Positions 40,863 to 50,463 of a stretch of DNA of 64,000 bases are shown here, piece after piece (within the stretch, counting starts at the first letter, position 1; every line of letters begins with the position of its first letter). The notes below the pieces were generated by a model. The model worked only from the letters and a program-made list of their open reading frames with translations. It had not been told where the DNA came from and did not search any database. The stretch is from an uncultured Pelagibacteraceae bacterium (lineage in GTDB: Bacteria; Pseudomonadota; Alphaproteobacteria; Pelagibacterales; Pelagibacteraceae). The stretch lies in contig CACGAB010000003.1 in NCBI GenBank assembly GCA_902570915.1, positions 1 to 64,000 on the forward strand, written 5' to 3'. The translations under genes and the position numbers were made by a program.

Positions 40863-42317
40863 TTAAGTTCCACAAAATGTTTTATAATTTTCATTTGATC
40901 CTGATAAGGATTGAAAATCAGAAGTATCTTCTTGTTTAATGTATGGTTTTTTTAAAATATTTAGAAATCTTATTAATGGTTTAAAATCTTTTCTATCAGC
41001 AAACTCTAAAACTTCTTCAACTTTATGATTTCTTGGAATAACCAAAGGGTTGTAGGTTTTCATCAACTCTATTGAATTTTTGTAGGAATTATTGTCTTTT
41101 AATTGTCTAATATTTAATCTTTTTTTCCAATCTACAAAATCCATATCTTCATAAATAGTTCCATTATTTGAAAGAGGATCCATGATATGACAGAAAGTGT
41201 TTGTATAATCAGCTTTATTCTGATGCATCCAAGTTAATAAATCTAAAATTAAAGTTTTATCTATACTGTGATTTCCTATTAAACCAAGTTTTTTTCTCAT
41301 CATTTCAAGCCACTTTTCTTCATACTTTTTTTCAAAAGTATTAATTATTTCAGTAGCCATCTCGATCGCTTTTTTTTGATTTTTATCAATCATGGGTATT
41401 AGACATTCTGCAAATCTTGATAAATTCCACTTTGTAATAATTGGTTGATTACAGTAAGCATATCTTCCCATGTGATCAATAGAACTAAAAACAGTTTTCG
41501 GATCATATGTATCCATAAATGCACATGGGCCGTAGTCAATTGTTTCTCCTGAAATTGACATATTGTCAGTATTCATAACTCCGTGAATAAAACCCACTCT
41601 CATCCAGTTCACGACTAGATCAATTTGTTTATTCATAAGATCAATTAAAAGATCCATTGCCTTATTTTTTGAATTTACCAGTTTTGGATAATGTCTATTA
41701 ATTACATAATTTAATAACATCTCTAATTCATCTTTTTTGTCTCTTGCTGCAATATATTGAAAAGTTCCAACCCTAATATGGCTCAAAGCTACTCTAGTTA
41801 GAATAGCGCCTTCTAGTAAAGTATCTCGCATTATTTTTTCACCCGTTTTTGCTACCGCTAAACTTCTTGTTGAGGGAATGTTAAGATTATGCATTGCCTC
41901 ACTTACGATATATTCTCTTAACATTGGACCTAATGCAGCTCTACCATCACCATTTCTTGAGAATGATGTTTTCCCAGAACCTTTAAGTTGAATATCATAT
42001 CTTTTGTTGCTGCTAGTTATATGTTCACCTATCAATATTGCTCTACCATCACCAAGCATTGTAAAGTGCCCAAATTGATGGCCTGCATATGCTTGAGCAA
42101 TTGTATTACTACCCTCAGGAAGAGTGTTTCCTGTAAATAAAGATGATAACTTGTCTTTGTTAATTTTTGTGAGATTTAGATCTAATTCTTTAGCTAAACT
42201 TTCATTAATTATAACCAATTCAGGACTCTTTACAGCTACAGGTTTAATATGTTCCTTAAAAGCATTAGATAGTCTTGAATAAGAGTTATCAAAATTCCAA
42301 TTTATATTATTTTCCAT
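40863..42317 (-). CDS. selO: SelO (YdiU) protein adenylyltransferase family
   Basis: AYAGHQFGHFTMLGDGRAILIGE, LKGSGKTSFSRNGDGRAALGPMLREYI, HGVMNTDNMSISGETIDYGP; C-terminal FCGT. Confidence 0.95.
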   Translation of the reverse strand: MENNINWNFDNSYSRLSNAFKEHIKPVAVKSPELVIINESLAKELDLNLTKINKDKLSSLFTGNTLPEGSNTIAQAYAGHQFGHFTMLGDGRAILIGEHITSSNKRYDIQLKGSGKTSFSRNGDGRAALGPMLREYIVSEAMHNLNIPSTRSLAVAKTGEKIMRDTLLEGAILTRVALSHIRVGTFQYIAARDKKDELEMLLNYVINRHYPKLVNSKNKAMDLLIDLMNKQIDLVVNWMRVGFIHGVMNTDNMSISGETIDYGPCAFMDTYDPKTVFSSIDHMGRYAYCNQPIITKWNLSRFAECLIPMIDKNQKKAIEMATEIINTFEKKYEEKWLEMMRKKLGLIGNHSIDKTLILDLLTWMHQNKADYTNTFCHIMDPLSNNGTIYEDMDFVDWKKRLNIRQLKDNNSYKNSIELMKTYNPLVIPRNHKVEEVLEFADRKDFKPLIRFLNILKKPYIKQEDTSDFQSLSGSNENYKTFCGT

Positions 42318-42323
42318 TGAAAA

Positions 42324-42899
42324 CTATTGACTCCAAATCCTTTTTAAAATTTCTTCTCTGCCACAAGCTTTTTTGTATCTCAAATATCTCTCTAGCTTAA
42401 TTTTATAAAAGTCCTGGTGATACTCTTCAGCTCTATAAAATTTTTCAAAACTTCGAATATATGTGACAACTTTTTTGTTAAATCTGTTTTCTAATTTTTG
42501 AATATCTTTTTCTATTAATTTCTTTTCATTTGTATCTTGGTAAAACGCAACCGATCTATAACTATAACCTTTGTCACAAAACTGTCCATAGGAGTCAAAT
42601 GGATCTATATTAATCCAAAAATTTTCCAGTAATTCTTCATATGAAATAATTTTTTTATTATACACAACCTCTACGACTTCAAAGTGACCAGTATTTCCAT
42701 ATGTCACTTCTTTGTATGTTGGATTCTCAGTAACTCCACCTGAATAGCCTGAAATTACCTCCTCTACACCACTTAAATTTTCAAAAGATTCTTCCATACA
42801 CCAAAAACATCCACCAGCAAAATATGCCTTATCTTTTTGAGCTGAATAAGAAAAATTAATATTAAATAGAATTATGAAAATAATTAAAAAATATTTCAT
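42324..42899 (-). CDS. msrA: Exported peptide methionine-S-sulfoxide reductase
   Basis: Signal peptide + AYFAGGCFWCMEESFENLSGV, GHFEVVEVVYN, YHQDFY. Confidence 0.96.
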   Translation of the reverse strand: MKYFLIIFIILFNINFSYSAQKDKAYFAGGCFWCMEESFENLSGVEEVISGYSGGVTENPTYKEVTYGNTGHFEVVEVVYNKKIISYEELLENFWINIDPFDSYGQFCDKGYSYRSVAFYQDTNEKKLIEKDIQKLENRFNKKVVTYIRSFEKFYRAEEYHQDFYKIKLERYLRYKKACGREEILKRIWSQ

Positions 42900-42941
42900 T
42901 AAATATCATAATCAAAATAGTTATGATAAGTCCATTATATT

Positions 42942-42972
42942 AAAGGTAGCTATTTTTAAGTAGGCTACCTTT
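42942..42972 (-). terminator. Hairpin after formate dehydrogenase
   Basis: AAAGGTAGC (42942-42950) / GCTACCTTT (42964-42972). Confidence 0.6.
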
Positions 42973-42988
42973 AATTGTTTATCTTAAA

Positions 42989-44188
42989 TTATTGTTTTTT
43001 GTATTTTGCCGCTTCTTCAGATCCACCAGTAGCTGAACCTTTACTGTATGAGTGAGCTCCCATACCAGCTAACTGACCATCTTTGACAATTAAATACTGA
43101 TTTCTAATCTCTTTGCCATCGAAGAAACATTCTAATATCTCTCTAACACCATCTGCATATCTTGATTGTGCAGTTAAAGATGTACCAGAAGTGTGAGGTG
43201 TCATACCGTGATTTGGCATACTTCTCCACACGTGATCATTTGGTGCAGGTTGAGGAAACCAAACATCACCAGCATACCCACTTAGTTGACCACTTTTCAG
43301 AGCTTTTGCAATTGCATCTCGATTACAAATTTTTCCTCTAGCTGTATTGACAATGTAAGCACCTTTTTTCATTTTACTTATCATAGCATCATCAAACAAG
43401 TTTTCTGTTTCTGGGTGTAGTGGACAGTTGATTGTTACAACGTCACAAACTTTAACCATTGATTCTACTGTCTCGTGAAATGTTAAATTAAGCTCTTTTT
43501 CAACACTATCAGGCAATCTGTGTCTATCAAAATAATGCAAATGGGTATCAAATGGTTTCATTTTTCTTAACGCATCTAATCCTATTCTTCCAGCTGCAAC
43601 AGTACCAATATGCATACCTTCAACATCATAGGATCTTTGAACAGCATCAGCAATGTTCCATCCACCTTCATTAACAATCCTATGTTGATTATGATAATCT
43701 CTAACCATAGAAACAATCATCATGACAATATGTTCAGCAACTGATCTTGAATTACAATAAGTTACTTCCACAACATCAATTTTGTTATCCATAGCTGCCT
43801 GTAAGTCTACGTGGTCTGATCCAATTCCAGCTGTTATTGCCATCTTTAAATTTTTGGCCTTAGCTATTCTTTCTTTAGTTAAGTAGTAAGGAAAAAAAGG
43901 CTGAGAAATAACTATATCAGCATCAACTATATGTTTATCAGCTTCACAACCATCTCCATCTTTACTATTTGTAACAATAAATTCATGTCCATTACTTTCT
44001 AAAAATTTTCTTAAACCAAGTTCTCCAGAAACACATCCTAATAACTGACCTGGCGTGTAATCTCTTGCTTTTGGTGATGGAAGCGTCATTCCATCTGGAT
44101 ATTTTTCTATTTTTGGTAGTTCCGATAAAGCATATGACTTTGGCATTCCCCCTTTAGGATCATCATATAATATGCATAGTATTTTCAT
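42989..44188 (-). CDS. fdh: NAD-dependent formate dehydrogenase
   Basis: AITAGIGSDHVDLQAA, VTYCNSRSVAEHIVMMIL-type motif, GRIGLDALRKMKPF, NTARGKICNRDA, GYAGDVWFPQPAPNDHVWRSMPNHGMTPHTSGTSL. Confidence 0.95.
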   Translation of the reverse strand: MKILCILYDDPKGGMPKSYALSELPKIEKYPDGMTLPSPKARDYTPGQLLGCVSGELGLRKFLESNGHEFIVTNSKDGDGCEADKHIVDADIVISQPFFPYYLTKERIAKAKNLKMAITAGIGSDHVDLQAAMDNKIDVVEVTYCNSRSVAEHIVMMIVSMVRDYHNQHRIVNEGGWNIADAVQRSYDVEGMHIGTVAAGRIGLDALRKMKPFDTHLHYFDRHRLPDSVEKELNLTFHETVESMVKVCDVVTINCPLHPETENLFDDAMISKMKKGAYIVNTARGKICNRDAIAKALKSGQLSGYAGDVWFPQPAPNDHVWRSMPNHGMTPHTSGTSLTAQSRYADGVREILECFFDGKEIRNQYLIVKDGQLAGMGAHSYSKGSATGGSEEAAKYKKQ

Positions 44189-44256
44189 TAAATCTCCTCT
44201 GTAATTAAAATTTATTTTTTATATCTAACCTTATTTTTTTACTTCAAGCAATTAAA

Positions 44257-44721
44257 TTATTTTTTTTCTGGGTAATTTTTTTTTAAAAGAAAACGATTGA
44301 CTACTATTGCAAAAACGATAATTATGACAGATCCAGTCACCACAGGACTAAAAAGATAATCAAAAGAAACACTACCAATTATTACAATAATTGGATTTCC
44401 ACCTGCAGGCGGGTGAGTAACATTTAACAGTATCATTAAACCAACACCAACACCCACTGCTAAAGGAATTGTTAAAAAAATAGGAAGTGGAAATAGATAA
44501 AGGAAAAATAATCCTATTAATGTGGTTGTGAAGTGACCAAAAAAAACATTCTTGGGTTGAGCAAATGGACTTTCAGGATATCCATATAATAAAACCATCG
44601 ATGATCCAAAAGAGGCTAGTAAAAAAATACCTAATTCAGTTTTATAAGTGAGTCCAGTTAGTATTCCGATTGTAATAATAGAAAATAAACCAGCTAAAAA
44701 AGATTTCTTAATATTACCCAT
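44257..44721 (-). CDS. HPP family integral membrane protein
   Basis: NVTHPPAGGNPIIVIIG motif with four TM helices. Confidence 0.88.
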   Translation of the reverse strand: MGNIKKSFLAGLFSIITIGILTGLTYKTELGIFLLASFGSSMVLLYGYPESPFAQPKNVFFGHFTTTLIGLFFLYLFPLPIFLTIPLAVGVGVGLMILLNVTHPPAGGNPIIVIIGSVSFDYLFSPVVTGSVIIIVFAIVVNRFLLKKNYPEKK

Positions 44722-44726
44722 AAGAA

Positions 44727-45125
44727 TTAATTTGATACTATTTTTTTCATGGCTTTAAAAGGTAATAATATACAATCTTTTCTAGAGAGATTCTCTTTTA
44801 CAAATAATTTTGAAAATAGTTTCAAATTATTGTTTAAATTTTTATCATCTTTCTCAAAAAATGATTTTGCTTCATCACACAATTTTATAATCTTACCTTT
44901 TTTACTATTCTTAGAAATTTTTGATAATAAACTTGCAGATGCTTGGCAGTATATACAAGATTCTGTTTGGTAACCAACGTCAGTTATTTTATCTCGGTTT
45001 ATTATTAGCTTTAGTTGAATTTCATCTCCGCATACAGAGTTTTTTAATTTCATGAAGTGGGTGTGATTCTTAATATCTTTATTATTTTTTGTGTCCGCAG
45101 CAATATTAATTATTTCTAAATTCAT
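44727..45125 (-). CDS. NifU/IscU/SufU-like Fe-S scaffold domain protein
   Basis: NSVCGDEIQLKL, ESCIYCQASASLLS, RKDCILLPFKAM. Confidence 0.75.
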   Translation of the reverse strand: MNLEIINIAADTKNNKDIKNHTHFMKLKNSVCGDEIQLKLIINRDKITDVGYQTESCIYCQASASLLSKISKNSKKGKIIKLCDEAKSFFEKDDKNLNNNLKLFSKLFVKENLSRKDCILLPFKAMKKIVSN

Positions 45126-45270
45126 ATATTATATATACATTATAAAGTATAAACTTGCAGTTGTGTCTCTAAATATAAAAAAAACCTCAATAATCGAAAA
45201 AATCTTTTTTTCACAATATCTATATCTATTTTTGTTGTAGTTGAAATAAATAAGAATTAAATACGGTTAA

Positions 45271-46176
45271 ATGATAGAACTTAAAAATGAAAAAATAGCA
45301 GTACCTATTGTATTATTTGCTGGTCTTATCTGGTCATTTGGTCCGTTAGTAGTAAGATATATGGATGACCCTAATTTAGTGCCGTGGCAGTATATCTTTG
45401 GACGAGGCTTAACAATTTTTATTCTCTTGAATCTTTATTTATATTTTGAGGAAGGTAAAAATTTCTATAAAAATTATAAAAAAGTAGGTAAATCGGGATT
45501 AATTGGGGGTTGTGGACTAGGCGTAGCGATGATTTCGTTTATATACTCTATAACAAACACTAGTGCTGCTATAACTTTATTATGCTTGGCCGCAATGCCA
45601 TTTTTTACTGCTCTACTTGCATTTCTATTTTTAAAAGAAAAAATTAGCTTAAATGTATGGGTTTCAATATTTGTTGCAACAATCGGCATAGTAATTATGG
45701 CTGTTGGAAATAATGAAAAAAATTCTATTGTAGGATTTATTTTTGGTATTACTTCTTCAATTGGTTTTTCAATATTTTCTGTGACTTTGAGATGGAGAAA
45801 AGAAACGCCTAAGTTTACAACAGTAGCTATTGCTGGTTTGTTTTGTTTTGTTTTAGCTGCTTCGGTAATATTATTCAAAAACCAACCATTTTTTTCGACA
45901 AGTTATAACTCCTCATTGTTCTCGCTACATGGTACTTTGGTGTGTATAGGAATGATTTTATATGCAATCGGATCAAAAGCAATTCCAGCAGCAGAGTTAA
46001 CTTTACTTTCATTAACCGAGGTAATTGGTGGAATTTTTTGGGTATGGTTACCTTTATTTGGAATTAATGAGGTACCTAATACAAACACTATAGTGGGTGG
46101 ATTTTTTCTTTTTATTTCACTTTTTCATTACAGCTTAATTATGAGATGGAATAAAAGATACATAGCATTAAATTAA
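45271..46176 (+). CDS. EamA/DMT superfamily permease
   Basis: Ten-TM DMT pattern. Confidence 0.85.
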   Translation: MIELKNEKIAVPIVLFAGLIWSFGPLVVRYMDDPNLVPWQYIFGRGLTIFILLNLYLYFEEGKNFYKNYKKVGKSGLIGGCGLGVAMISFIYSITNTSAAITLLCLAAMPFFTALLAFLFLKEKISLNVWVSIFVATIGIVIMAVGNNEKNSIVGFIFGITSSIGFSIFSVTLRWRKETPKFTTVAIAGLFCFVLAASVILFKNQPFFSTSYNSSLFSLHGTLVCIGMILYAIGSKAIPAAELTLLSLTEVIGGIFWVWLPLFGINEVPNTNTIVGGFFLFISLFHYSLIMRWNKRYIALN

Positions 46177-46220
46177 AATTTCATTGAGAAAAAAAATTAT
46201 ATCACTAGTTATTTGATGAA

Positions 46221-47336
46221 ATGGTAAAAAAAAATACGATAGTAAATAGCTGGAACGAATGGGATCCACTAAAACATGTAATAGTGGGTAGGGCAGATGG
46301 TACTTGTATACCTGCTCCAGAGCCAGCTTTAGATGCAAAAGTTCCTGAGGACTCAGACATGAGAGGAAAATTTGGTCCAAGAATGCAAGATACTGTCGAC
46401 AAAGCAAACGAACTTTTAAATAATTTTTCAAATGTTTTAGAAAAAAAAGGCATCAAAGTAGATAGACCCGAACCAATTAATTTTAATCAAAAAATTTCTA
46501 CACCGGATTGGAAAGCAGAAACAATGTTTGGTTGTATGCCTCCAAGGGATGTTCTTCTAACAGTGGGAAATGAAATTTTAGAAGCTACAATGAGTTATAG
46601 ATGTAGATGGTTTGAGTATTTATGTTATCGACCTCTTTTAAAAAGATATTATGAGGAAGACTCAAATATGAGACATGAGTCTGCCCCAAAGCCAAGATTG
46701 ACTGATGCCGATTATAGAAAAGATTATTTGTCAGAAAAAATTGGCATACAAAAAAGACTTCAATGGACTGAAGAAAAGTTTTTTGTAACTACTGAGGAGG
46801 AACCTTTATTTGATGCTGCAGATGTTTTAAGGTTCGGAAAAGATTTAATAGTTCAACATGGATTTACAACAAATTTAAAAGGCATAGATTGGTTAAAGAG
46901 ACATTATAAAGACCATAGAATCCATGCAGTAAACTTTCCAGGAGATCCATATCCCATACACATAGATGCTACTTTTACCCCCATTAAAGAGGGATTAATA
47001 ATCAATAACCCTCAAAGAAGATTACCTAAAGAACAAAGAAAACTTTTTGAGAAAAATGGATGGGAAATAATTGATGCTGCTCAACCTGCACACAATGAAC
47101 CACCACCTCTTTGTTATTCCTCAGTTTGGCTATCAATGAATGTATTAGTTTTAGATCCAAAAACAGTTTGTGTAGAAAAAAGTGAAAAATATCAAGCAGA
47201 ACAACTTGATAAATTAGGGATGGAAGTTATTCCGATTGATTTAAGAGATGCGTATGCATTCGGAGGCGGACTTCATTGTAGTACAGCAGATGTATTTAGA
47301 GAAGGAGATTTAAAAGATTATTTTCCAAAACAATAA
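46221..47336 (+). CDS. Arginine:glycine amidinotransferase (GATM-like)
   Basis: NEWDPLKHVIVGRADG, MPPRDVLLTVGNEILEATMSYRCRWFEYLCYRPLLK, FDAADVLRFGKD, HIDATFTPI, GGGLHCSTADVFR. Confidence 0.92.
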   Translation: MVKKNTIVNSWNEWDPLKHVIVGRADGTCIPAPEPALDAKVPEDSDMRGKFGPRMQDTVDKANELLNNFSNVLEKKGIKVDRPEPINFNQKISTPDWKAETMFGCMPPRDVLLTVGNEILEATMSYRCRWFEYLCYRPLLKRYYEEDSNMRHESAPKPRLTDADYRKDYLSEKIGIQKRLQWTEEKFFVTTEEEPLFDAADVLRFGKDLIVQHGFTTNLKGIDWLKRHYKDHRIHAVNFPGDPYPIHIDATFTPIKEGLIINNPQRRLPKEQRKLFEKNGWEIIDAAQPAHNEPPPLCYSSVWLSMNVLVLDPKTVCVEKSEKYQAEQLDKLGMEVIPIDLRDAYAFGGGLHCSTADVFREGDLKDYFPKQ

Positions 47337-47351
47337 AGTGATAGATTTTTC

Positions 47352-48086
47352 TTAGTTTTCTTTCGATTTGTCGATACTAAATTTTTCTAACTGACTTAAA
47401 GAACTTTCTGAATTATTATCTATATTGTCAAATTTAGCACGTCTTTCCATCTCTTTTTGTATTAATCTTTGCTCTCTTTTCATTTCCTCTTGCTCTTTTT
47501 GTTTTTGTTCTCTATCAAATCTTTCTTCCCACTCTCTAATTTTTATATATTCAACTTCTTTCTCTTTATCTTGCTCTTCTCTTAATCTTTTTAATTCTCT
47601 ATTTTTACGTCTTTGTTCTCTAAGATCTCTTTGATGTAGCTCATCTTCTCTTACTTTTAAGTCTATATCTTTTCTATTTTGTTCTTCTTCTCTTATTTTT
47701 AATTGTTTTTCTTTTTCTCTTAACTCTTTTGCTACTAGAACTAATTCTTCATCTTTTCTTACTAATCTTTCACCCTCAATTTTTTGTTTTTCATCTTTTA
47801 ATTTTATCTCTTTTTCTTTTAATTTGATTTCATCTTCAGTTGTTTTAAGTTTATTACTTTCTTTAAGTAATTTATCTTCCCAGACTTTTAAATCTTTTTT
47901 TTCTTTTAAAAATGAATTTCGATCCTCAAGTTTTTGTAATTTTATTGCTCTAATTTTATTTTGTTCTTTATTTTTTTTATAATTTGATATTGCAGAGGCA
48001 ATAGATTTTGTTGTAAAGGAAGCAATCCTTGACAGTCCATGCTTTTCTTTACTTACTCTAGTTCGCGACTTTTTTTTTGTTTTCAT
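47352..48086 (-). CDS. Charged heptad-repeat coiled-coil protein
   Basis: Long K/E/R-rich helix; 13 contiguous heptads, residues 65-155. Confidence 0.75.
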   Translation of the reverse strand: MKTKKKSRTRVSKEKHGLSRIASFTTKSIASAISNYKKNKEQNKIRAIKLQKLEDRNSFLKEKKDLKVWEDKLLKESNKLKTTEDEIKLKEKEIKLKDEKQKIEGERLVRKDEELVLVAKELREKEKQLKIREEEQNRKDIDLKVREDELHQRDLREQRRKNRELKRLREEQDKEKEVEYIKIREWEERFDREQKQKEQEEMKREQRLIQKEMERRAKFDNIDNNSESSLSQLEKFSIDKSKEN

Positions 48087-48190
48087 TTTATAAAAAGATT
48101 ATTTCACAAGAGAAATAATTATTATTCAATAAAAATTTTAAAAATATTGATTAAAAATTAGTTTTTAAAGCTACAACCTGTGAGAGATAA

Positions 48191-49546
48191 TTAATTGACC
48201 TGATTGTCTGGTTTGACTTTTTCATCCTCTTTTTTATATTTTACACCTTTTCTCTCAAGTATCTCTTTAACCTTATCAGAATATGGCTCTTCAATGTGTG
48301 CTGTCGATGGATTTAGCTCAATACCAGCTGGAGTAATCGTTTGGGGCATTGCTACAAACTGAGAGTCAGGATTTTCGACAGTTTTTCTTACTTTCATTCT
48401 ATACATTCCAAAAAAACCAATTAAAGAATGAAAAAAAAACAAAAAAACAAAAAATCCATTTGGACCAACCAGGTCCATAAATATTGAGCATAAAAATGGG
48501 CCACTCATCGCACCCAAACCAAACACAAATTGAAGACCAGCACCAGCAGCCACAAATTTTTCTTTTGGAATGAAATCATTAGTGTGTGCTAAAATTAGAG
48601 AAAACATTGGCAAACTACAAAATGAAAAAAGAATCAAAAAAATATAAAACCAGATTTTACTTGTTGCAAGTCCCCCCGGTAAGTACATTTGTCCAGTAAC
48701 TAAAATTGTTATAATTGCAAAAGCCGCTGCACCAAAAGTAGCAAAAACTATCACTTTTCTTCGATCGTACATATCTGATATTTTTCCTACTGGAAATTGA
48801 GAAATAGCTCCTGATATAGCCAGCAGAAATGTTACAATTGAAATTTCTAAAATCGTAAAATTCATTGAGGTCGCGTACACAGCTAATAGTGTAAAAAGTG
48901 CAGCCTGTATAGTTCCGTAAAAAAAAGAACTTACCATCCCAAAAGGGGATGACTCATAGAGATCTTTGAGTGACATTACTTTAATCCTTTTAAATGTTGG
49001 TGGTTTCTTTTTAGTTAGCAAAATAGGAATTAGAGCAATTGATGTAATTACAGAGACTAAAATAAAAGGCTGGAAATTTAGAGGACTACTAAAGTTTAGT
49101 AAAAACATCCCTATTCCCATTGTTCCATAAAGTATGACCATATAGATGGATAATACACTTCCTCTATTCTTGTTACTTGATCTATCATTAAGCCAGCTCT
49201 CAGCAACGGTATAAATACAAACCATACTTATCCCTGTCAAAACTCTTAGAAAAAACCACACTAAAGGATTAACAATTATCGAGTGCATTAAAATAACTAA
49301 AGATGAAAGTGATGCAAAAGCTGCAAAAACTCTTATATGTCCGACTCTAGATATTATATTGGGAATAGTTGCTGCGCCTATAAAATAGCCAACAAAATAT
49401 CCTGACATCATGAATCCAGTTGAGGTTAAACTAAATTCTTCTTGTACTGCTCTTACTCCTAAGAGAGAACCCTGAAAGCCGTAGGCCATCATTATGCATC
49501 CCATGCCCAAAAATAGCGCCCAAGAATTTTTTAAAACTTTGTTCAT
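48191..49546 (-). CDS. MFS transporter
   Basis: 12-TM pattern; GKISDMYDRRKVIVFATF, SWLNDRSSNKNRGSVLSIYM. Confidence 0.9.
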   Translation of the reverse strand: MNKVLKNSWALFLGMGCIMMAYGFQGSLLGVRAVQEEFSLTSTGFMMSGYFVGYFIGAATIPNIISRVGHIRVFAAFASLSSLVILMHSIIVNPLVWFFLRVLTGISMVCIYTVAESWLNDRSSNKNRGSVLSIYMVILYGTMGIGMFLLNFSSPLNFQPFILVSVITSIALIPILLTKKKPPTFKRIKVMSLKDLYESSPFGMVSSFFYGTIQAALFTLLAVYATSMNFTILEISIVTFLLAISGAISQFPVGKISDMYDRRKVIVFATFGAAAFAIITILVTGQMYLPGGLATSKIWFYIFLILFSFCSLPMFSLILAHTNDFIPKEKFVAAGAGLQFVFGLGAMSGPFLCSIFMDLVGPNGFFVFLFFFHSLIGFFGMYRMKVRKTVENPDSQFVAMPQTITPAGIELNPSTAHIEEPYSDKVKEILERKGVKYKKEDEKVKPDNQVN

Positions 49547-49602
49547 AAAAAACTGTAACTATTCGCGATGTATTATTAAATCAAGTCTTAATTGTGACAA
49601 GT

Positions 49603-50463
49603 TTAATTTTTTCTCAATTTTAAAAATGAATGTATCGCAATGGTAGTAATTATAATTGCTCCGCCTTGGAGTGTTTCTACACTCGGTTGCTCCTTAATAA
49701 TAACCCATACCCAAATAGGGCCAACAATAGTCTCTAGTAGAAAAAAAAGGTTAACTTCTGCTGCAGGTATAAATCTCGGGGCAATAGTTACTAGTACAAA
49801 TGGTATTGCTACACACAAAATACACATTAAAGGAACAATAAATAAATCTTTATCTATTAGTGCAAAGCTCTCGATAAAAAACAAGGCAAAAGAAGCAACA
49901 AATAATTTACCTACTACTGCTGCAGGTACCAAGTTTTTTGTTTTGGCAGATCTAATTGTTATAGCACCTACAGCCAAACCAAAAGCAGTTATAAAACCTA
50001 AAATATCTCCATAAAAATTTCCAATCCTCAGAGAGTCAAAAAAAATGTAAACTATAGCTAAAAAAGTAATTATTATTGAAATTAAAGTTTTACGATCAGG
50101 TGGCTCTTTTAAAAAAATAGCACCAAGAATAGCAGATAACATTGGTGCAGTTGCAATCATAACAAGAGTATTTGCAACATTCGTATTTTGAATTGAGACA
50201 ACAAAAGTAATATTCGTTACGCTAAAAGTTACGATATATATTATTCCATGAAAACCAGAATTAAAAAGGATCTTAAAAAAATTTAGTTTGTAAATTAATA
50301 ACATTCCAAAAAAAACAGTAAAAAAAGGTATGATACCTCGATAGAAAACCAAACCCCAAGTATCAAGATTTGAAAGTCTTATAAATAATGAATCAGGAGT
50401 GATAAACATTACAGCTACAAAAGCAAGTAAAGAGCCTTTTTGCTGATCAGTTAAACTTTTCAC
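49603..50463 (-). CDS. EamA/DMT superfamily permease
   Basis: Ten-TM DMT pattern; overlaps gshB. Confidence 0.87.
   Translation of the reverse strand: MKSLTDQQKGSLLAFVAVMFITPDSLFIRLSNLDTWGLVFYRGIIPFFTVFFGMLLIYKLNFFKILFNSGFHGIIYIVTFSVTNITFVVSIQNTNVANTLVMIATAPMLSAILGAIFLKEPPDRKTLISIIITFLAIVYIFFDSLRIGNFYGDILGFITAFGLAVGAITIRSAKTKNLVPAAVVGKLFVASFALFFIESFALIDKDLFIVPLMCILCVAIPFVLVTIAPRFIPAAEVNLFFLLETIVGPIWVWVIIKEQPSVETLQGGAIIITTIAIHSFLKLRKN

Noticed and set aside
45126-45270. Structured ncRNA or riboswitch in the divergent 145-bp gap
   Set aside because: No conserved core or convincing long stem seen; probably divergent promoters
45474-45878. 134-aa antisense ORF inside the EamA gene
   Set aside because: Shadow ORF of a hydrophobic gene; sense frame has the expected TM pattern
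46168-46456. Two overlapping antisense ORFs at the amidinotransferase 5' end
   Set aside because: Sense frame is strongly conserved AGAT; antisense peptides lack domain features
47425-47634. Ser/Leu-rich + strand ORF opposite the coiled-coil gene
   Set aside because: Repetitive SLCSL composition is the direct complement of K/E/R-rich heptads
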